Part shown: one piece after another, positions 11,171-23,106 of the stretch | Layout of the letters: every line of letters starts with the position of its first letter | Position numbering within the stretch: the stretch's first letter is position 1 | Assembly: GCA_009823505.1 (NCBI GenBank) | Contig: VZQC01010403.1 | Location: 520,293 to 584,292, forward strand | DNA length: 64,000 nucleotides | Direction of reading: 5' to 3' | From: Rhizomys pruinosus | Taxonomy: Eukaryota; Chordata; Mammalia; Rodentia; Spalacidae | Made by a program: the position numbers and the translations under genes | The notes under the pieces: generated by a model | The model's database searches: none | The model's input: only the letters and a program-made list of their open reading frames with translations | What the model was told of the DNA's origin: nothing

Positions 11171-11407
11171 TCCTATGTACAATGCACTAGGGATTATCAA
11201 CACAGTTCCTACCTAACTCAGATGGAATGAGAACATTTTTTGCTAACAATTTTCCACTACACATTGTCTCAAAGTAGAGGAGAAGCACCCACTTCCCCCT
11301 GTTTTGTTATTGCATGACCACACAGATGCTCTTTCAGTCCTGCAACTTAATTTTTATGGAAGTTTCATGAGAAGAGGTTGATTCTATGTGGAGGACAAAG
11401 AAGCACC

Positions 11408-11700
11408 CTGGGGAAGTGGCTCAGAGGGTAAGAGCACTTGCTGCTGCGGGAGCGTGAGGACCCAAGCTGAAATCCCCGGCACCCACATAAAAAGCCAGGT
11501 AAAAAGCTTGACTTGGTAGCAGGCTTACCTGTAATCAGAGGCTGTCCAGGCAGAGACAGGAAGGTCTCCGGGGCTGGTCTCCAGCTGAGCTCCAGTTTCC
11601 AGGAAAGACCCTGGCAAGAGATAGGGAGAGATTGAGAGAACAGGATGCCCCTTGTCTTCCTCTGGTCTCCACCAGCACACTTACTTACATATGTATGTAT
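11408..11700 (+). mobile_element. B4-type SINE
   Basis: Head 'ctggggaagtggctcagagggtaagagcacttgctgctg', body with B1-like parts ('caggcagagacaggaaggtc', 'ggctggtctccagctgag'), ending in the compound (CA)n(GA)n repeat. Confidence 0.65.
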
Positions 11701-11704
11701 GGAT

Positions 11705-11706
<2 letters not shown>

Positions 11707-11787
<81 letters not shown>
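11707..11787. repeat. Compound (CA)n(AG)n microsatellite
   Basis: About 15 CA units to 11736, a short 'aacg' junction, then about 24 AG units to 11787. Frames encoding Thr-His or Arg-Glu runs here are artefacts. Confidence 0.95.
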
Positions 11788-11793
<6 letters not shown>

Positions 11794-11987
11794 TTCTGCT
11801 AATGCTGCCCCTAGGCTCTCTCATTTCCTTCCATCCTGACCCTTCCATTTGTTCTGAACTCATCATGTGTGTTTTATTCTGTTCACTATCATCCATTGCT
11901 ACACTATCCATTCATCAAACACTGGTAGAGTGTCTCTTCTGTTTTGCTCAGGGGCACTGTGTCAAAAACTATAATTAGAAAGTAACT

Positions 11988-12175
11988 AAGGGCCTACGAG
12001 AGGGCTCAGCACATAAAGGCACTCGTCACCAAGGCTTACAGATTCAGTTTTATTCCTTGAGTCCACATAGTAGCAGAAATGAGCCAACTCCAATGGGTTC
12101 TGCTTCAACTCAGCCCTCACGCTGTGCGATGGCACACACAAACACACACTAAATGTAACAATAAAGCACTATTTT
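11988..12175 (+). mobile_element. Old B2-type SINE
   Basis: Degenerate head 'gggcctacgagagggctcagcacataaaggcact', 'gagtccacatagtagcagaaatgagccaactcc', tail 'aatgtaacaataaagc'. Strongly diverged. Confidence 0.5.
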
Positions 12176-12414
12176 TTGGGTTAAAGGTTTATCCTAATAA
12201 TCAAAATTACCAAAGTGATAACTGGTAGTGGCCTGGATATTTTTTTCTGGTTTAACCCACAACATTAGTAATGGTTAGTTAGTAAGCTAGCTCAATAAGC
12301 TAAATATGGTTAATAATGTCCTTTTGGTATCTTAGGAGTTTTCCTTCAGTAAAATGTTTTATGAAGTGTGTGTTTAAATGTACTAAGAACTTGCTCTGCA
12401 GAAAATTCTTTGAG

Positions 12415-12608
12415 GGGCTAGAGATGTAGCTTGGTTGGTAGAATACTTGCTTAGCAAGGAAGAAGTCCTGGGTTCAATCCCAAACTCCACATAAACTCCT
12501 GGTAATCCCAGTAGTTGAGAGATGAACACAGGAGGAGGAGGCAGTGGAACCAGAAGTTCAAGGACACATAGATACTCTATTTCAAATAAATAACAAATAA
12601 ATAAATAA
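12415..12608 (+). mobile_element. B4 SINE (ID head plus B1-like right half)
   Basis: ID-like head 'ggggctagagatgtagcttggttggtagaatacttgcttagca', B box 'gggttcaatccca', then a B1-like half ('ggtaatcccagtag', 'ggaggaggcagtgg', 'agaagttcaagga') and a (AAAT)n tail. Confidence 0.75.
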
Positions 12609-12639
12609 GAAATTCTCTGAAGAGTCAGTCATAGCTGTT

Positions 12640-13269
12640 AGTTTCATATTGAGGGGAGACCCAGTGCACAGAAAGGAGCAATAGTCAGGACTCCATTGAA
12701 AAGGAAGCCAGGTTTATTTTAGGCATGGCGGCTGGCATGCCTGTGTCAGGATTACCTCAGTTGGCTTTCTGGAATCCCTGACTTAGGTGGGCTACAATCT
12801 TACATTCTACCTTTTTGTGTCATAGGGATAGGGGGTGACAATTTTCATTTGAGGTGCTTCGTGGTGATGGGGGTCAGTGAAGAGGGGATTGACATAAGAG
12901 GGTGAGATGCTTTACACCTGGGTGTAACTGTTGTCAGCAGGGATGCGTTCGTATTTGTCTGGAAGGAAAGCAAGCAAAAACTGATTAAAACTGGTACAGG
13001 TGAGTTGTTGGATATGGTCTTACAAGCATCGGATGATGCAGCGAGCTGTTACCCGGATGAGGCCCAAGGTTACTTAATTAAGGGATACAGCTATGGGGAT
13101 TCCCCACTGTGAGGCCCCGGTTTTTGACATTCCCAGCCTTTGACACAGACAGGCTTAGGCTAAGGAAGTGAAGAACATTTTGGCTTCTAGCAAAGAAACT
13201 GGCTACTTTTTTGGTCTTTTTACTAAGATTTGAAGTTTTATGCCTGAAGTACAATTTCTGGGGCTTTAA
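12640..13269 (+). repeat. Probable LTR-element remnant preceding block beta
   Basis: 'ccaggtttattttaggcatgg' at 12709-12729 reads like an antisense polyadenylation signal, and the sequence runs directly into block beta. I infer it is the same element as 13270-14290. Confidence 0.35.
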
Positions 13270-14290
13270 AAGAAATATACTGATTATCTTTGGTTACACT
13301 TTCCTTTTGGGTGTTTAAGGCCACATGGTTAGCCCAGATTAACAAATATTTTTTGTTTTCTCAAGGTCAGATGAGGATTTGGTCCTCAGGAGTCACTTGG
13401 GTTTTTCGTGGGGAGCCCCTGGCTTCTTTTGGCTTTTCATTTACCAGTTACATCTACTCGAGGACAAAGTCAGGTCTTGCTGGACCAGGCTTCTGTTATG
13501 AACATGAGAAGACTTTTCTCTGTGTTGACCTTCCTCTTTATGGACTGGACACTGGCTGGAGTCCTGTTAGTGGATCTCCAAGACCTCCCTGAACAGGAAG
13601 AATGGTGACTCACATTTGCAGGACATATCAAGAGATGCCCCTATACATAGTCCCCTGGGACTTAGTTGACCTCAGAGGGCAAGGAACAAAGTTGTCCCTT
13701 AAGTCCCTTGGCCAAATTGGTATCGGCATTAAGTATGGTTGTTAACCATCCAGAAAGGCTAAGTTACACCAGTATAATACTTTTAATTACTGTATAATAT
13801 TTTTATAAGGCTTGAACAAAACCCCAAGCAGCCTTGTATAAAATTGACTGGAAGAGAGCTTTAACACAACAGGTTAAGCATAGCCCATGAAAAAGATTTG
13901 AACAATTTCAGGCATATCTTATATGAGACCATATAGATATAGTCTCATCCTTTATCTACCATAACCCTCTGAAACTCTTATCTCTTGCATAGACTTTCTC
14001 ATCATCTTCATATAAATCCTTACTAAAATATCTCCATTTATATATCCTTCTAACATTTTTTTCTCATCTTTTCATTTCCTTTCTTAATACCATGAGACAT
14101 AATAACATTCATAAACATATTGACCCTTAGTTTCGAAGATTTACTAAGTAATTATTATTTATTCTCATGTAATGAGATGGTTAATTTTAATAATTGTTCC
14201 CTTATTATTAAGCATGAGTCTATACATCTAAACAGTCCCATAAGATAAATACTGTGGTTAGACACAATGCCATGACAAGCTAGTTTTAAA
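13270..14290 (+). repeat. LTR-element-like family, block beta, copy 1
   Basis: About 600 bases align with 28130-28690 and 61950-62440: 'tttgttttctcaaggtcag', 'gaggatttggtcctca', 'tggactggacactggctgga', 'gtggatctccaagacct', 'gatgcccc...agtcccctgggacttagttgac', 'aagtatggtt'. The distal part (14236-14283) matches 28975-29022. Small open frames at 13290-13608 are not conserved as protein in the other copies. Confidence 0.6.
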
Positions 14291-14512
14291 ACCAAAACTT
14301 TAGAGCATTTTCAGAAATGTAATAAATATCCCTAACTAGGTTTCAAACTCAGCAAGTGACAGAAGTTGGAATTATACATCCCATTCACATTCAAAGCTGA
14401 CCATAACCAAAACTTACAGGGAGATCAAAACTAGGCAGCAATCAGAAAGTTTTAATTACAGGCAATTCCATTAAAGGACAGGGTAAAGAATGTGGTGACA
14501 AGATTTAGTCTT

Positions 14513-14748
14513 TTTTTTTAAACAACTTTTAAATTTTATTTATTTTTTATGTGTATCAATGTACTGTCTGCATGTAGGTTTGTGCACCCGTGTCGTGCAA
14601 TGCTGTGGAGGTCAGAAGAGGGTGTCGGATTCCCCTGGAACTGGAGTTAAGGATGGTTCTTAGCTGCCATGTGGGTGCTGGGGATCAAACCCCGGGCCCT
14701 CTGCAAGAGCAGTCGACACTCTTAACCGCTAGGCCATCTCTCTAGCCC
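14513..14748 (-). mobile_element. B2 SINE, antisense, short form, perfect TSD
   Basis: Antisense B2 with one copy of 'cccctggaactggagtt'. The 13-bp direct repeat aagatttagtctt flanks it exactly (14500-14512 and 14749-14761), marking a clean retrotransposition. It ends at 'ggccatctctctagccc', the reverse complement of the head. Confidence 0.93.
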
Positions 14749-14764
14749 AAGATTTAGTCTTAAT

Positions 14765-14930
14765 AAGGCAAGAAGGCCTTTGAGCTAGCATTCAGGAGGC
14801 AGAACTCAACAAGTAGATCTCTGTGGTTTCAAGACAAGTCTGGTCTACATTGCAAGTTCCAGGTTAGCCAGAGCTACACAGAGAGACCTTGTCTCAACAA
14901 AACAAAACAACAGAACAAAACAAATCTTTG
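14765..14930 (+). mobile_element. Diverged B1 SINE
   Basis: 'gctagcattcaggaggcag', 'tagatctctgtggtttcaagacaagtctggtctac', 'gagaccttgtctcaacaaaac'. The 5' head is degraded. Confidence 0.7.
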
Positions 14931-15044
14931 AAAAGTGCCTCTTGATCATTGAGTGAAGAATTCTGCTTTCTGCCTCCATTCTTTCTGCCATTTGATACAT
15001 TTTAAGAACTTTCTTCTATGAACTTAGGTTGAAGCTTGTCTTTT

Positions 15045-15307
15045 CTTTTTTTTTTTTTTTAATTTTTTTTTAAATTTTATTTATTTCTGTATGTGTATGA
15101 ATGTACTGTCTGCATGCAGGTTTGTGCACCCGTGTCGTGCAATGCCACGGAGGTCAGAAGAGGATGTCGGATTCCCCTGGAACTGGAGTTCTCCTGGAAT
15201 TGGAGTTTCGGACGGTTCTCGGCCGCCATGTGGGTGCTGGGGATTGAACCCGGGTCCTCTGTAAGAGCGGTCGGTGCTCTTAACCGCTAGGCCATCTCTC
15301 CAGCCCC
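15045..15307 (-). mobile_element. B2 SINE, antisense, long form, perfect TSD
   Basis: Antisense B2 carrying the tandem 'ctggaactggagttctcctggaattggagttt' motif. The perfect 15-bp direct repeat tgaagcttgtctttt lies at 15030-15044 and 15308-15322. Antisense B box and head are intact ('gccatctctccagcccc'). A perfect TSD and few changes suggest a young copy. Confidence 0.95.
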
Positions 15308-15322
15308 TGAAGCTTGTCTTTT

Positions 15323-16705
15323 CACGAGTTCTTCACAAATCTATAGACCATCAGACCAAGAAGGGCACTGACTGCAGTTTTAGTCTTGTTTTCTCTTTCT
15401 GCTCTCACAGTTTACTCAGTAGAACAGAAACCAGGAAACTTGGCATCTGGGGCCGGCTCTGCAGGGTCCACTGCCGGGCCTGAATGATCGTGTTAGCCAC
15501 TTGGTCTCTATCTCACAAAGTGATGCTTCAGACAAGTAACTTGAAAGCATTCTTCCAGTGTTTATAATCTAGGACTTGACTGCAGTTCAAGCAAACATAC
15601 TCTGTACATGTAATGGGAAGCCCTCAGTAATATGGTCCTCAAGGGGCAGCAAGCCCTTGATAAATAGAATTATTCAGAGTGTGTGTTCTGTAGACTGGCT
15701 TGCTGAAAATGACTGAAGTAGCTAAAATACGTGGGGGGGGCGGGGAGTTGCTCATTACTTCAACCTTGCATGCTTTTTTCAGTCAATGGTTTAAATGTTT
15801 TCCTATGTTAGTGTGATCATAACATTAAAGAATAAAGCTTAGCTCTCAACAAGAAGGAATGAGCAGAAAATTAAATAACAGGGGGTGGGAACCAAGAAGA
15901 TGAAGTGTAGCTGAGGTGAAAATGGTCGACCTCATTGAAAACCCCAGGCTCACTAGGCTTTGATCAGTTGCTTGAAGCTGGGTCTCAGTCTTGCTCGGAA
16001 CATCAGGAAATTCAAAAGAACAAAGAATGATGTAGGCAGAAATGAGACAGATGCAAGACACTGTGTGAAGATGAAAAGTGGGAGGCAGAGAAAAAAAAAT
16101 CCTGATGTCCACAGCCAGGGCTTCTTTGGTAGGATTTTATCAAACACGTCTGCCAACTTCTGAAAAACTCTAGTCAGAGAAAATCAATGACAAAGACACC
16201 CACTAACTTCCTTGGGCTTTGAAACGAGCCATGAATACAAGCGCTGCTGGGGAGGTCGAAGCATCCACACCAGTTGATGTCAGATGATGGAAACACAGAG
16301 AAACAGGACTTTGATCGCGTTCCATCCTCCCGTCTTCAGGGTTTTAAAGACTCAAATGGCACGGATCCAAGGTCTACAAAAGTGAAATGACGTAATATTC
16401 CTGACTAGAAGTCAGAGAAAGTGAGCCCGTCTCCACCATTTCCTCTGGGTGATGCTTTTCCATTTTTGGTATATTCAATGCCAGAACGTCTCTCCTGGGG
16501 GAGGCCTGGCTGTCATTTCAAATGCCAGGGATTCCTATCGCACCTATTCCCAGCACAGAGCAGTCCTTTTCCGGATGCACCAGTTGCTTCTGTGTGTTTG
16601 CATGCGTGTGGGGGTGCACGTCTGTGGGGATATGCTTATGTAGATGTGAGTACACATGTGGATCATATGCATGGAGACCGAGGTGGACATCATGTGACTT
16701 TCTCA
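15323..16705. other. No recognised feature
   Basis: Apparently unique except for a G-rich run at 15731-15746. Overlapping opposite-strand frames at 15846-16163 show nothing recognisable. 16421-16768 has frames on the same bases in several phases, which argues against real coding. Confidence 0.45.
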
Positions 16706-16709
16706 GTTG

Positions 16710-16945
16710 CTCTCCAGGTTATTTTTTTGAGACTGGGTCTCTCATTGAACTTGAAGCTTACTGATTGACTAGCCTGGCAGCCAGTGAGCTGCAGGGGTCC
16801 ACCCATCTCTGCCGCCTGAGCACTGGGATTACAGATGTACATTATCACACCCCACTTTTTACATGGATGGTGGGGATCCAAACTCAGGTCCCCACATTTC
16901 CACAGTAAGCCCTTCACTGACTAAGCCTTCTCCCCTGCCCCATGA
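16710..16945 (-). mobile_element. B4-type SINE, antisense
   Basis: Antisense B1-like half ('ttttgagactgggtctctca', 'cacccatctctgccgcctgagcactgggattacag') followed by a degenerate antisense head ('ggatccaaactcaggtcccc', 'actaagccttctcccctgcccc'). Confidence 0.7.
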
Positions 16946-17266
16946 AACTCCCACGTCTGGCTTAAGTTTCTATCACAGTCCCCCTCTGAATTTGTCTGGT
17001 TGGAAATGTAGACATGTCCAGAATATTGGGGAAGAAGGGACAACATGTAAGGAGACACTGCATCTGCACAACCCTAAGGTGAATATATCCTTAAATTTTG
17101 TGGCTAGGCAGTCACTGAGGCCACGCCCATCCTGGCCTTGTGTCATTCCACTTCTTATTTCATAATACTACCTTTCAAAGCTAACATAGCCTAGCTTTAT
17201 GCTCCAACTGCCTCTGCTTGGTTGAGAAAGCAATGGCTGGTGAAAATATGAGTTAGGAAGGTTAAC

Positions 17267-17705
17267 TGTAGGAATGAAACTTTGCCTGGCTTGAGGCAAG
17301 GACCTGTAAGACCTGTCCCGAGGAACCTCCGAGAGTTATCTGATATCTCTGTGGGCATTCAGTTGTCTCTGAGAGTTATCTATAGCTCTGTGAGGTTGGG
17401 ATATTGCAGTGTTTTTCAGACCTTGCCTAGCTCTGCAAAGTTCCAGAACCAGATGGCCCCTTTCCTTGAGGTACTGAGCAAAATGTCACACCTCTAGTTT
17501 ACTGGTTGAATAAACAGGAGCTCTGCAGTCCCCTAGTAGGAACCAAGGTGTCTTGCCCTTCCCTTCCTTCTCCCCCCCACTCCCTTGCCCAGAGCATAGT
17601 AGCCTTTAGTACATAAACACTTTGCTGGCATGAATAAAACTGAGTTTATTTCCTGGACTTTTTCTGAATCCGTGTCTTTCATTTCTCATCGGGTAACTTT
17701 CTGCA
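17267..17705 (+). repeat. Possible solo LTR
   Basis: The interval starts TG and ends CA and holds two AATAAA-type signals (about 17508 and 17633). The second is followed by a T-rich tract and 'cattactcatcggg'-like sequence typical of LTR R/U5 ends. No clear TSD is visible, so the boundaries are inferred. Confidence 0.4.
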
Positions 17706-18060
17706 GTTCCCTCCCCTCTCCTTGCCAGAGCTAAGCCTAGGAACTGTCAGCCTGGAGGCAGGAGGCAGCTCTGAAGCTTGTAGCCTCGTGGAGCCTTGCC
17801 AGCCTGGTTCGAGGAGGGAAGAGCATCATGTGGATGGCAGGCATGCATGATTAAAGGACAAACAGATGATATATATAAACAACTGACAGTTAACTACAGT
17901 AAAGAGCGCATGTCTTCCTCAGGTGGGGCTGCTGTGAGGTGTTCATCTCCACCAAACTCCCATGTTTCCTCCATGATAAGCACAGAATCAGAAGGGCTAC
18001 TTAAGTGGGGTTCATGCTTAAGCGAGTTTGCTCAGAAGCTCCACAGATGTCTATTGTGAG
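17706..18060. other. No recognised feature
   Basis: Apparently unique. An 87-codon frame at 17796-18059 has no recognisable motif. Confidence 0.4.
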
Positions 18061-18365
18061 AAGGGTGTCTGTCATGGCCTGTGTCATCAAGTGGACAGAG
18101 TCTAGCACCTCCTGGAAGATGAGTCTCTGGGGATGCTGTGGGGAACTTTCCTGACTACATTAACTGAGGTTTGAGGACATGCCCATAGGAGGCAGCACCT
18201 GTCCCTGGCTGGGATCCTGGAACGGTACTGGAGGGAGGGCATAGCAGCAGCAAGCACTCATTGCATGGACTGCACCTGGAAGTGGGAACTAAAATAAACC
18301 TTTTCTCCCTTGATTTTGTCAGGTCATTTTATTACAATGATAGGAAAGAAACTAAGACAGTCTCT
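18061..18365 (-). repeat. URR1-like rodent repeat, antisense (tentative)
   Basis: 'aaaataaaccttttctcccttgattttgtcaggtcattttattacaatgataggaaagaaactaagac' at the distal end is the reverse complement of the heads at 22308, 31150 and 57447. The body is diverged. Confidence 0.5.
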
Positions 18366-18688
18366 CATGCCAAGTATCTGCAGAAATGAAGCTCCCGGCT
18401 CATCAAGCCTTACAAAGGTTCCAAAATTTGACTCATTGAAGCAATTATCACTTGTATACCTGTCACTCAAAGGGAATCTACACCCATTCAAGAAGGAAGG
18501 TTGCACCCACGCCCACCACCACAGGTGGTGTGTCAGTACCGTGTCAGTGTAGCGTGTCAGTACCGAGGCAATGTGTCAGTACCACAGAAAGCATAAGCTG
18601 CATCCTGGAGTCATTTAACCAAGAAGGAGTCCAGTCTGTTGTGAGGAGTTCTGATTTCTCTCAGAACTGTTCTGTCCTGAACAGGGGA

Positions 18689-18724
18689 CACACACACAGA
18701 CACACACACACACACACACACACA
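18689..18724. repeat. (CA)n microsatellite
   Basis: About 17 units with one G interruption. Confidence 0.95.
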
Positions 18725-19066
18725 CTTCGTTCTGAGTCAGGACATAACAGAGTCACAATAGAGAACATGGAATGAGGTTAAACTTTGCATTCCTCGGTTT
18801 TAAGGGTTAATCACATTAGCGTAGGAAGGCTGATGTCACTGTTTTTCTTAAAGGCCAGTTAAATTTACACAAGCTGAATATACAGTAGGAAAACAGGCTG
18901 AACACATGGTTCTAAATAATCTCAAAGTATATGATTAACTTGCAAAAAGTTCAATTTGTGATTCCCAGAAAAGCCATTCCCATGGGCAGGATACCTTTGC
19001 TTCCCTCTTCCATGAGAAAAGAAGGGGTGTGTGTACACAAGACAGAAGTCTCCTTCCCATGCTTAG

Positions 19067-19069
<3 letters not shown>

Positions 19070-19109
<40 letters not shown>
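19070..19109. repeat. (CA)n microsatellite
   Basis: About 20 perfect units. Confidence 0.95.
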
Positions 19110-19113
<4 letters not shown>

Positions 19114-19350
19114 TTGTGCCATGCAAGGAGAAAGGTCTCCATATGAAAGTGATTTAACATGAAGCTGAATCCGATATTTGGTGTAGTGCCAGTAGAATCT
19201 TCCTTTAAGTTTTGACAATCAAGACACACCCCAAGTTGAAAACTGCTGCCCTGGAGGAAGAGCTCATTGTCGAGTGTCAATAACGGTTTTTTTTTTCTTT
19301 CTTTCTTTCACCTATTACTTAGAAAGTGAAATGTGAAGGGAATACACTTT

Positions 19351-20372
19351 TTTTTTAAAATTAGTTTTTATTGATGCTTTGTGCATTTCATACATTTTTT
19401 CCAATTCAGTTCAGGCTTATTTCCCTTTCCCTCCCCCCCCCACCCCCACCCCATCCCAGATCATGCATTCTGCCATAACTGTCCTGCATCTTTCTCTCAG
19501 TTTTTTTTTTTCATTTTTAGCTATAAGTGATAATCCATGAGTACAAGCATCCTTCATGCAAAACCTATCTGCAGGCTGTTGTGCCCAAACACCTACAGCC
19601 CCACCATCCAGTGGGGGGTGACAGGTTGTTTGTTCAATCAAGTTGATCAAATGAGTGTCCAGACTACATTGCTGTAGTTTCACCATTCACCCCAATCGCA
19701 GCCCTTACATTCTACCACGCCCCCTCTTCCGCAGGTTGTTCCCTAGGCTTAGAAAAGGGGCACAGGTGGATGAGAGGTAAAACAGTCCACTCTCTCTGGA
19801 GCTGTTGACTTGGACTCTGGTCAATTCTGGCTGTTTCCTTTCATGGGCTGACAGTTTGTCCAGGAATAACCTTTCGATCCTACTAATGAAGAACAAGCAA
19901 TTAGATATATAGGTATTTAAGCAGCACTAATAGTTATGGTAGGTTACTTTAGCATAGACACATGTTTGGATATGTTAATCCATGAATTACAATTTTCCCC
20001 CCTGTTAAATATGACAGGGTCTTACTGTGGCTTATAACATCTCCTAACCTGTAGAGGATGTAAGCTTGTGGCATCAGCCATGGGTTATTTCTCCAAGGGG
20101 AGAGCCAATAGCCAATTAGATTTGGGATATACAGGCACATGGCTGCCTCTGCTGCACAGTATTTCCAGGCAGGTGAGGTGTAGCTGGTGCTGACGGTGGA
20201 GTCTTGCTTGACTCAGGGAGACCCATATTTGCTTTATTGGTTTAGTGGCCTTTGGTAACACTCTCTGGCATTCCAGAGGCCATCTGTACACTTGCATGTG
20301 TGGTCTCAATACATCCCTCCCATGTTAACATCAGGTCTTCGGCAGCAGGGTCTTATTGCCTCTCCTCCTGTA
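19351..20372 (-). mobile_element. L1-type insertion (long 3' UTR), antisense, with TSD
   Basis: The 12-bp direct repeat ggaatacacttt bounds the element (19339-19350 and 20373-20384). The low-coordinate side begins with the antisense poly-A tail and an L1 3' end ('tttttattgatgctttgtgcatttcat'), including a G/C tract (C on this strand, 19431-19452). The remaining ~0.9 kb is non-coding and recurs at 21400-21860 in sense and at 49410-50080 in noisy form. No ORF2 is present, so it is a 5'-truncated copy of a long 3' UTR or another L1-mobilised transcript. Confidence 0.8.
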
Positions 20373-20384
20373 GGAATACACTTT

Positions 20385-21300
20385 TAACAAGTTATGACAT
20401 GAACACGGTTTCCTGGCAGAAGTGGGGGAGCCACTGGAGTGTTGCAGGTGACTAGACTCACGTCTCCACCACAGGATCCTGGGAGCAGCCTTGGCAGCTA
20501 TGAGCATATCATTTCTATGAGAAATACTGATTGATGTTGGATCTTTCCCACATGGACTCCAATGCTATATTTTAAACTAATGTCTAGACAAGGCAGGAAT
20601 GCACCCTGCAGCTCCCAAGACAATGTTAAAAGCTACAGCCAGTAAGCTTGCAGTCTGGGATTATGTTCTGCCCGTTCTGTCTCCTTTCTTGGCAGTTCCC
20701 ACGTGGCTCCTTATGTGGTGTGGCCTGCATTTCTACAGAAGCACATGGCTTTCCCTTCTCTAGCCTTGCCACTGTACACTTGGCTGAGCATATTTTTCTG
20801 CAGATCAAGAGTCCATCATCTTGGTGTCCAGCAGTTATTTCACTTCCAAGAACAATTGGATGTCCAACTGGAATTTTCAAATGAATGAGCAAGTGAATGA
20901 ATATATCACAAGCTGCAATGCACATGAGTCCACGTTTCAGTTGCACCACATGTTGGAGGGACCCCCTCTTTTATGAAAGACAAACGGTAGTCAACAGCAC
21001 CTGTCAAATCCCTATAAGGGAGGCTTTATTTCAAGGTTGTGGGAGAGGGAGAAACTATTGAGATAAATACAGGGGCCAGCACCATGAGATCCCATGGAAA
21101 AGGAGACAGCTAGGTTTTGAAACACAGTGTGGCAAGAACGGAGTCTACAGACAATGGTCTAGCTTGTTGGGGGTGGAAAACAGGGATGGTAGTGATTAGA
21201 AATTTAAGAGAATTTCTCAAAGTCATCTTCACCTATTCTCTCTTGTTATAATAACCTTTCAAAAAACAGATCAATGAGAGAACTTGTCACCCTTTATAGA
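20385..21300. other. Mostly unassigned; possible LTR fragment
   Basis: 21010-21200 has 'gggaggctttatttcaaggttg', which could be an antisense polyadenylation region. Overlapping frames on both strands at 20626-20949 show no motif. Confidence 0.3.
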
Positions 21301-21379
21301 GAAACCACAGTTTGCGGATCAGCATACCATCCAAGCATCTGTGTCTATGCTCACAGCTTAGCTTGACACAATAAGTGGT

Positions 21380-21870
21380 ACTGCTTAAATGCCTGTACAT
21401 CCAATAGCTTGAGCTTTGTTAGTATGACTGAAAAGGGTATCACTGTGAAAGCTGTCAATCCATGAAGGGAAACAACCTGAACAGACTAGAGTCCAAAATG
21501 ACAACTCCAAAGAAAGTAGACTGTTTTCTTCTCACCCACTTGTGCCCCTTTCCCAAAGCCCAGGGAACAAATTGCGGAAGAGGAGGCATGGTAGAATGTA
21601 AGGGCTGTGGAGAGATAGGGGTGAATCATGAGACTACAGCAATATAGTCTGGACTCCTAATTGATCAACATGCCTGTGCATACAAGCTTCTCCAACTGGA
21701 CTATGGGAACCTTGGGTTGTTCAAAATTTGGACATAGATACTTGCAAAATGCACCACTTACCTAATTGTATGGCAAACTGAGTAACATCAATGTTACTCA
21801 GACAATGTTACTGAAAACAACTGTTATTATATTGTAGAATCCCTTAAAATAAACAAATAATAATAAAAAA
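21380..21870 (+). mobile_element. L1-type 3' UTR fragment, sense
   Basis: Its complement matches 19620-19880: 'ctgaacagactagagtcca', 'agtagactgtttt', 'cacttgtgccccttt', 'agcccagggaacaa', 'tggtagaatgtaagggctg', 'actacagcaatatagtctgga'. It then runs on through 'aaactgagtaacatcaatgtt' to an A/T-rich end, like the L1 3' UTR at 23310. Older than the copy at 19351. Confidence 0.7.
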
Positions 21871-21925
21871 ATAAAGTGAATTCCATAATTAGAAGATTCC
21901 TTCAAGAAATTTCAGGCTGGATTTT

Positions 21926-22146
21926 TCTTTTTATTATTTTTATTTTATGTGTATGAGTCTATTGCCTGCATGCGTGTAAGTGCACCTGTGTCATGCAATG
22001 CCTGCAGGGGTCAGAAGAGGGTGTCAAATCCCCTGGAACTGGAGTTGCAGGTGGTTGTTAGCTGTTATGTAGGTGCTGGGAATCGAACCCATGTCCTCTG
22101 CAAGAGCAGTCAGCGCTCCTAACCACTGTGCCATCTATCCAGTCCC
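21926..22146 (-). mobile_element. B2 SINE, antisense, short form
   Basis: Landmarks: 'gtgcacctgtgtcatgcaatgcc', single 'cccctggaactggagtt', 'gtgctgggaatcgaaccc', 'gccatctatccagtccc'. A short tttttctt match on both flanks could be the TSD. Confidence 0.88.
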
Positions 22147-22300
22147 TTTTTCTTATTGTAAAGTCTGCGTGTGTCTGTATGTGTTTGTGTATGTGTCCTC
22201 ATCCATACATTTCTTGCTGTGGCACAGGCAATTGAGTGATCTTAACCCCTAGGAGCCTACATTTTCTCATCCACAAAATAAGAGCATGGAAACCTATGTG

Positions 22301-22697
22301 TTCTAGTTTGTCTTCCATTGCTGTGACAAAACACTCTGACCAACACCAACTTGGGGAGGAAAGGGTTTATTCAGCTTACATCTCCTGGGTCACAGTTCTC
22401 ACTCAGGGAGCCCAAGGCAAGAACTCAGGGTAGGAACCTGGAAGCAGGAGCTGAAGCAGAAGCCATGGAGGAATGCTGTTCACTGGCTTGCTCCCCTGGC
22501 TCATGCCCAGCCTACCTTCTTATACGGTACACAACCACCTGCCCAGGGTGGCACTACTCATTGTGGGCTGGGCCCTCCCACACTGTTCAGACAATACTAC
22601 ACAGATGTGGGCACAGGCCAATCCAATGGAGCCAATTCCCCAACTGAGGATCCCTCAACCCAGGTGTGTCAAGTTGACACTAAAGCTATCCAGCATA
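22301..22697 (+). repeat. URR1-like rodent repeat (tentative name)
   Basis: Best-preserved copy in the window: head 'ttgctgtgacaaaacactctgaccaacaccaacttggggaggaaagg', middle 'gaatgctgttcactggcttgctcccc', 'gggctgggccctccca', end 'gtgtcaagttgacactaa'. A widespread rodent repeat with no coding capacity. The family name comes from memory. Confidence 0.6.
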
Positions 22698-22814
22698 CTA
22701 TGTCACAGTCATTTGATTTTAAATTAGAAATGGTATGTATTCTCACATAAAGCAATCTTTGGAAAATAAGAGACATTCAATAAACAGTTGTTTTTTCATT
22801 ATAAAAAAAAAAAC

Positions 22815-23106
22815 AGAAAAAAAACAGATCAAGAAAACAAAAGACACAAAATTCTGGAGAGGTTGTGGGGAAAGGGGAACACTCCACTGCTGGTGGGAAT
22901 GTAAACTTGTACAACCACTATGGAAAGCAGTGTGGAGAACCCTTAAAAGACTCAAAATGAGCCTACCACCTGACCCGGTCATACCACTCCTGGGTATATA
23001 CCCCAAAGACTCATCCTACCACAAAGATACACGCACATCTATTGCAGCTCTCTTCACAATAGTGAAGAGCTGGAACCAGCCCAAATGCTCCTCAACTGAT
23101 AAGTAG
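22815..23106 (+). pseudogene. L1 ORF2 C-terminal fragment
   Basis: The frame shows the conserved L1 ORF2 C-terminal Cys/Trp region (WRGCGERG, then HCWWEC), followed by KAVWRTLK and IPLLGIYPKDSSY. Intact L1 ORF2 is about 1,280 residues with endonuclease, reverse transcriptase and Cys-rich domains; only the last domain is represented. The frame ends at a TAG near 23104, but recognisable ORF2 continues after it to about 23240 in shifted frames. The element cannot make a working protein. Confidence 0.85.

Noticed and set aside
15093..15290. Recurring frame beginning MYECTVCMQVCAPV
   Set aside because: It appears wherever a long-form B2 lies in the right direction (also 1552-1740 minus and 28733-28930 plus). 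It is SINE sequence, not a gene family.
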